A stretch of DNA of 64,000 bases from assembly GCF_036516575.1 (NCBI RefSeq), contig NZ_DATBTY010000003.1, positions 124,001-188,000 of the forward strand, read 5' to 3'. The translations under genes and the position numbers were made by a program. Position 1 is the stretch's first letter. The number at the start of each line of letters is the position of its first letter. This stretch comes from Cerasibacillus sp036516575 (GTDB lineage: Bacteria > Bacillota > Bacilli > Bacillales > Amphibacillaceae). Shown here piece by piece: positions 61,191 to 64,000 of this stretch. The notes beneath the pieces are model-generated. The model made no database searches. It was not told the origin of the DNA and saw only the letters and a list, made by a program, of their open reading frames with translations.

Positions 61191-61763
61191 TTGCAACTTA
61201 AAGAAATTATTGTCGTTGAAGGAAAAGACGATACAGTCAAAGTCAACCAAGCGGTCCAAGCAGATACGATCGAAACAAATGGTTCTGCGATTAATGATGC
61301 TATATTAGAAGCTATTCGCCATGCCCAAGAAAAGCGTGGTGTAATCATATTTACTGATCCGGATTATCCGGGAAAACGGATTCGCCATATTATTGATCAA
61401 GCTGTTCCAGGGTGTAAACATGCCTTTCTTTCAAGAGAACAAGCTCAAGCGAAACATCCAAAGAACAAAAGCCTTGGAATCGAACATGCATCTATTGAAG
61501 ATATTCAAGAGGCTTTACGGCATGTCTATGAATTAACTGAAACAAATACACCCATTTTTGATCAACAAGATTTACTAGAATATGGACTAATCGGTGGTAA
61601 AGGAGCTAACAAACGTCGTAAACGCCTTGGAGAAATTTTAAAAATTGGGCATGTTAATGGGAAGCAGCTCCTAAAACGCTTATCGATGTTTCAAATCACC
61701 AAAGCAGAAGTCGAACAAGCTTTACGGGATATAGAAAGGGAAGAAAAAGCTGATGCCGAATAA
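61191..61763 (+). CDS. rnmV: Ribonuclease M5
   Basis: TOPRIM-domain endonuclease that matures 5S rRNA. 190 residues: KEIIVVEGKDDTVKVNQAV and ETNGSAIND at the start, IIFTDPDYPGKRIRHIID (the DxD metal site), and a C-terminal specificity domain. The TTG at 61191 has AAGGTG six bases upstream and gives the family-like N-terminus MQLKEIIVVEG; a GTG nine bases earlier overlaps that site. The last 11 bases overlap ksgA. Confidence 0.94.
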   Translation: MQLKEIIVVEGKDDTVKVNQAVQADTIETNGSAINDAILEAIRHAQEKRGVIIFTDPDYPGKRIRHIIDQAVPGCKHAFLSREQAQAKHPKNKSLGIEHASIEDIQEALRHVYELTETNTPIFDQQDLLEYGLIGGKGANKRRKRLGEILKIGHVNGKQLLKRLSMFQITKAEVEQALRDIEREEKADAE

Positions 61764-62631
61764 AAAATATATCGCAACACCGACAAAAACAAATGAGATT
61801 TTACAAAAATACGCCTTCGCCTTTAAAAAAAGTTTAGGACAAAACTTTTTAGTTGATGTCAATATACTCGATCAAATTATTTATCATGCGGGTATTGATG
61901 ATACGACAGGGGTAATTGAAATTGGTCCAGGTATTGGTGCATTAACGGAACAGTTGGCTATTCATGCAGGTCAAGTTGTTGCTTTAGAAATTGATCAACG
62001 TCTTATTCCTATTTTAAATGACACATTAGCCAACTATCATAATGTTCATATAGTGCATGAAGATGTTCTAAAAGCGGATTTAAAGGCAATCATAAGTCAG
62101 TATTTTCAAGAAGAACAAACGATACAAATTGTTGCTAATTTGCCGTATTATATTACAACACCGATTCTAATGAAATTATTAAGAGAAGATTTACCGATTT
62201 CACAAATAACCGTCATGATTCAAAAAGAAGTAGCTGAACGAATGGCTGCTGTACCACAGACGAAAAGTTATGGCTCCTTAACGATTGCCGTTCAATATTA
62301 CACAGAAGCAGATATTGTCATGTCTGTTCCAAAAACGGTATTTATGCCACAACCAAATGTGGAATCAAGTATTTTACAATTAACAAAGAGAGAAAAGCCA
62401 CCTGTTGATGTTCTTAATGAAGATTTCTTTTTTGAAATTGTCCAAGCAAGTTTTGCCCAAAGGCGGAAGACATTGCGTAATAACTTGACAACAAAATTTA
62501 AAGGGACGCTTACAAAAGAGGCTATCACAAATGTACTAGAAACAATCGAGATTGATGGTTCCAGACGTGGAGAAACTTTATCAATTGAAGAATTTGCCTT
62601 ATTGGCGAATGCTTTTTATAAAGAAATATAA
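61753..62631 (+). CDS. rsmA: 16S rRNA dimethyladenosine transferase RsmA (KsgA)
   Basis: Dimethylates A1518 and A1519 (E. coli numbering) at the 3' end of 16S rRNA and checks 30S assembly. 292 residues: FKKSLGQNFLVDVNILDQII, SAM site VIEIGPGIGALTEQLA, catalytic NLPYYITTPI (about 128-137) and FAQRRKTLRNNL near the C-terminus. Start overlaps rnmV, the usual coupling. Loss confers kasugamycin resistance in other bacteria. A terminator follows. Confidence 0.96.
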   Translation: MPNKKYIATPTKTNEILQKYAFAFKKSLGQNFLVDVNILDQIIYHAGIDDTTGVIEIGPGIGALTEQLAIHAGQVVALEIDQRLIPILNDTLANYHNVHIVHEDVLKADLKAIISQYFQEEQTIQIVANLPYYITTPILMKLLREDLPISQITVMIQKEVAERMAAVPQTKSYGSLTIAVQYYTEADIVMSVPKTVFMPQPNVESSILQLTKREKPPVDVLNEDFFFEIVQASFAQRRKTLRNNLTTKFKGTLTKEAITNVLETIEIDGSRRGETLSIEEFALLANAFYKEI

Positions 62632-62636
62632 GTGTA

Positions 62637-62683
62637 GGAAGCTATTCTATTTGTTAAAATATCATGGATAGCTTCCTTATTTT
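62637..62683 (+). terminator. rsmA terminator
   Basis: 10-bp stem AGGAAGCTAT/ATAGCTTCCT with a 21-base loop, followed by TATTTTT. Confidence 0.75.
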
Positions 62684-62881
62684 TATATAAATCGAATTCC
62701 TCGGAAAGTAATGATATATTGACTGCATTGGTTGGATTCCTTTTGTTGGCATGGTCATGCATATTCTTTCAGCTGTTTTCCTTATGATCGATGCGACAAA
62801 GCCTGACAATAAAAAAGTTGATACAGTCATGTAAGTGATATAGATAGGGCATGATGTTTAAAATGCTCTATCTTTTTAAGT

Positions 62882-62909
62882 ACATAAAAAAACAATCTCG
62901 CATAGGCTA
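62882..62909 (+). promoter_or_regulatory. Sigma-K type promoter of yabG
   Basis: AC, 17-base spacer, CATAGGCTA, fitting the mother-cell consensus AC-N16/17-CATAnnnTA, 35 bases before the yabG start. yabG of B. subtilis is sigma-K dependent. Confidence 0.72.
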
Positions 62910-62944
62910 TGATATAGATCATATGTCAATGATGAGGTGGAAGG

Positions 62945-63820
62945 ATGAATGCAAAAAGTAGGTTCTCAATAGGAGATCTCGTGACGAGAAAATCGTATGG
63001 TAATGATGTGTTGTTTCGAATAGCTTCACTGAAAGATGAGGAGGGCTCCTTACACGGAGAAGAGATTCGGTTAATTGCAGATGCTCCTTTAACAGATTTA
63101 GTTCATACAGAAGAACGCGAACTAAAGAAACACCGAAAAAAGGCTAAAGAAAAAGTAGAAAACTCATATCGATTATTTAAGCAAGATTATTTGTTAATGA
63201 AAGAAAAACGTGATTATATGGCAAGTGACAGTTACAAGCAAGTAGATTTTTTTCAAATACCACCACGTGTGCTCCATATCGATGGGGATCCCATATATTT
63301 AAAAAAGTGTATTAATCTCTACGAACGACTTGGTCTTCAAGTACATGGACTCCACCTACTAGAAAAAGATATGCCATTTCAAATCCCTGAACTTATAAAC
63401 AAAATTCAACCTCATATTATGACGATAACTGGCCATGATTCTTTTTCAAGGCATAAGGGAGATAAAAATGACTTGCGTGCTTATCGAAATTCCAAATACT
63501 TTGTAGAAGCGGTACGAGAAGCACGTAAAGTCATTCCTTCTTTAGATCAACTTGTTATCTTTGCAGGTGCTTGTCAATCTCATTTTGAATCGCTTATTCG
63601 TGCAGGAGCAAATTTTGCTAGTTCACCTTCGAGAATTAATATACATGCTTTAGATCCAGTATATATTGTTGCTAAAGTGGCATATACATCATTTATGGAT
63701 AAGATTAATGTGTGGGATGTCTTACGCAATACATTATCGGGTGAAAAAGGATTAGGTGGAATTGAAACAAAGGGACTTCTCAGAACTGGTATGCCCTATA
63801 TCCAATCAGAGAAAGATTAA
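62945..63820 (+). CDS. yabG: Sporulation-specific protease YabG
   Basis: Spore-coat maturation protease that processes coat proteins and helps their cross-linking. 291 residues: it begins with a small beta domain (FSIGDLVTRKSYGNDVLFRI), followed by a basic linker (KKHRKKAKEKVENSYRLFKQ) and the catalytic part with HIMTITGHDSFSRHKGDKND and GACQSHFESLIRAGANFASS, where the Cys is the likely nucleophile. GAGGTGGAAGG precedes the ATG. Length and place, before veg, match B. subtilis. Confidence 0.95.
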   Translation: MNAKSRFSIGDLVTRKSYGNDVLFRIASLKDEEGSLHGEEIRLIADAPLTDLVHTEERELKKHRKKAKEKVENSYRLFKQDYLLMKEKRDYMASDSYKQVDFFQIPPRVLHIDGDPIYLKKCINLYERLGLQVHGLHLLEKDMPFQIPELINKIQPHIMTITGHDSFSRHKGDKNDLRAYRNSKYFVEAVREARKVIPSLDQLVIFAGACQSHFESLIRAGANFASSPSRINIHALDPVYIVAKVAYTSFMDKINVWDVLRNTLSGEKGLGGIETKGLLRTGMPYIQSEKD

Positions 63821-63938
63821 ACCATGATGTATGATTTTTTCATACATAGAATGTTAACAATTAGCCATACTAATAACAAAATAATAGATTTATCTATTGC
63901 ACCACTAAGCATTTGTTTGTTATAATATAATATTTTAT

Positions 63939-63967
63939 TTGACTTTTTTGTGTAGCTGTGTTATATT
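63939..63967 (+). promoter_or_regulatory. veg promoter
   Basis: TTGACT, 17-base spacer, TATATT, about 22 bases before the GTG. The B. subtilis veg promoter is one of the strongest known vegetative promoters. Confidence 0.7.
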
Positions 63968-63989
63968 ATGTATAGTGAGGTGGAGTGTA

Positions 63990-64000
63990 GTGGCAAAAAC
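63990..64000 (+). CDS. veg: Veg protein, first codons only
   Basis: The window ends after GTG GCA AAA AC, i.e. M-A-K-T, the usual start of Veg (about 86 residues, biofilm-associated). GAGGTG lies nine bases upstream and a strong promoter before that. Assignment rests on these bases plus conserved synteny after yabG, so it is likely but not proven. Confidence 0.7.

Larger units (their letters stand above)
62632..62944. other. rsmA-yabG intergenic region
   Basis: 313 bases with the rsmA terminator, the sigma-K promoter of yabG, and between them an open frame (62715-62834) whose only ATG start gives 27 residues without a ribosome site. Translated without a start it reads a hydrophobic WIPFVGMVMHILSAVFLMID stretch and a charged tail, like the C-terminus of a membrane protein; it may be a gene remnant. 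Confidence 0.45.

Overview
The window is the replication-origin region of a low-GC, endospore-forming member of the Bacillaceae. Gene content and order match the Bacillus subtilis purA-to-veg segment: dnaB-rplI-gdpP, rpsR-ssb-rpsF, soj-spo0J-noc, rsmG-mnmG-mnmE-jag-yidC-rnpA-rpmH, oriC, dnaA-dnaN-rlbA-recF-remB-gyrB-gyrA, guaB-dacA-pdxS-serS, dnaX-ebfC-recR, tmk-darA-holB-ricT-yabA, metS-yabE-rnmV-ksgA-yabG-veg. Sporulation genes (yyaC, bofA, csfB, yabG) and parS/DnaA-box signals fit this. The compact layout and some gene choices suggest an Oceanobacillus/Virgibacillus/Gracilibacillus-like genus; that is an inference from synteny, not a proven placement.

Layout. 1-5.7 kb (minus strand): 3'-truncated purA behind a PurR-type operator, replicative helicase, L9, c-di-AMP phosphodiesterase and YybS. 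6-9.9 kb: an accessory block with a small membrane protein, a GC-rich structured element, and a molybdate regulator divergent from modABC. 10-24 kb (mostly minus): S18/SSB/S6, YchF, YyzM, a YkvI-like transporter, YyaC (plus), ParB/ParA/Noc with two perfect parS sites, then the RNA-modification and YidC/RnpA/L34 genes. 24.1-26.4 kb: oriC, with DnaA boxes on both sides of dnaA and a DnaA-trio/AT-rich unwinding element before dnaN. 26.4-34.1 kb (plus): dnaN to gyrA. 34.2-35.1 kb: a gene-free stretch filled by a 53-bp tandem repeat, in the slot where B. subtilis has an rRNA operon. 35-46.5 kb: yaaC, guaB, dacA, pdxS (no pdxT beside it), a T-box and serS, tRNA-Ser, two deoxynucleoside kinases, tRNA-Arg, a terminal-inverted-repeat element, a damaged hmp/nsrR locus, tadA and SRP RNA. 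46.6-64 kb (plus): dnaX to the first codons of veg, with abrB the main gene on the other strand.

How it works together. Most genes serve chromosome initiation (DnaA, YabA, Soj, oriC), clamp/clamp loader (DnaN, DnaX, HolB), topology (gyrase), segregation and nucleoid occlusion (ParAB-parS, Noc), repair (RecF, RecR, SSB), translation and RNA modification, nucleotide supply (PurA, GuaB, Tmk, Dck/Dgk), and the switch to biofilm or sporulation (AbrB, RemB, RicT, BofA, CsfB, YabG). A c-di-AMP hydrolase (GdpP) and a c-di-AMP receptor (DarA) are both present.

Most interesting signals: (1) the exact-period 53-bp tandem array with a conserved palindromic core and an unassigned terminator downstream; (2) one deletion junction that fuses the 5' part of hmp to the 3' part of nsrR, removing the shared promoter, hmp's start and NsrR's DNA-binding domain; (3) a GC-rich RNA-like element able to form an H-type pseudoknot with a competing helix; (4) an extra cluster of three perfect DnaA boxes between mnmE and jag; (5) the missing pdxT.
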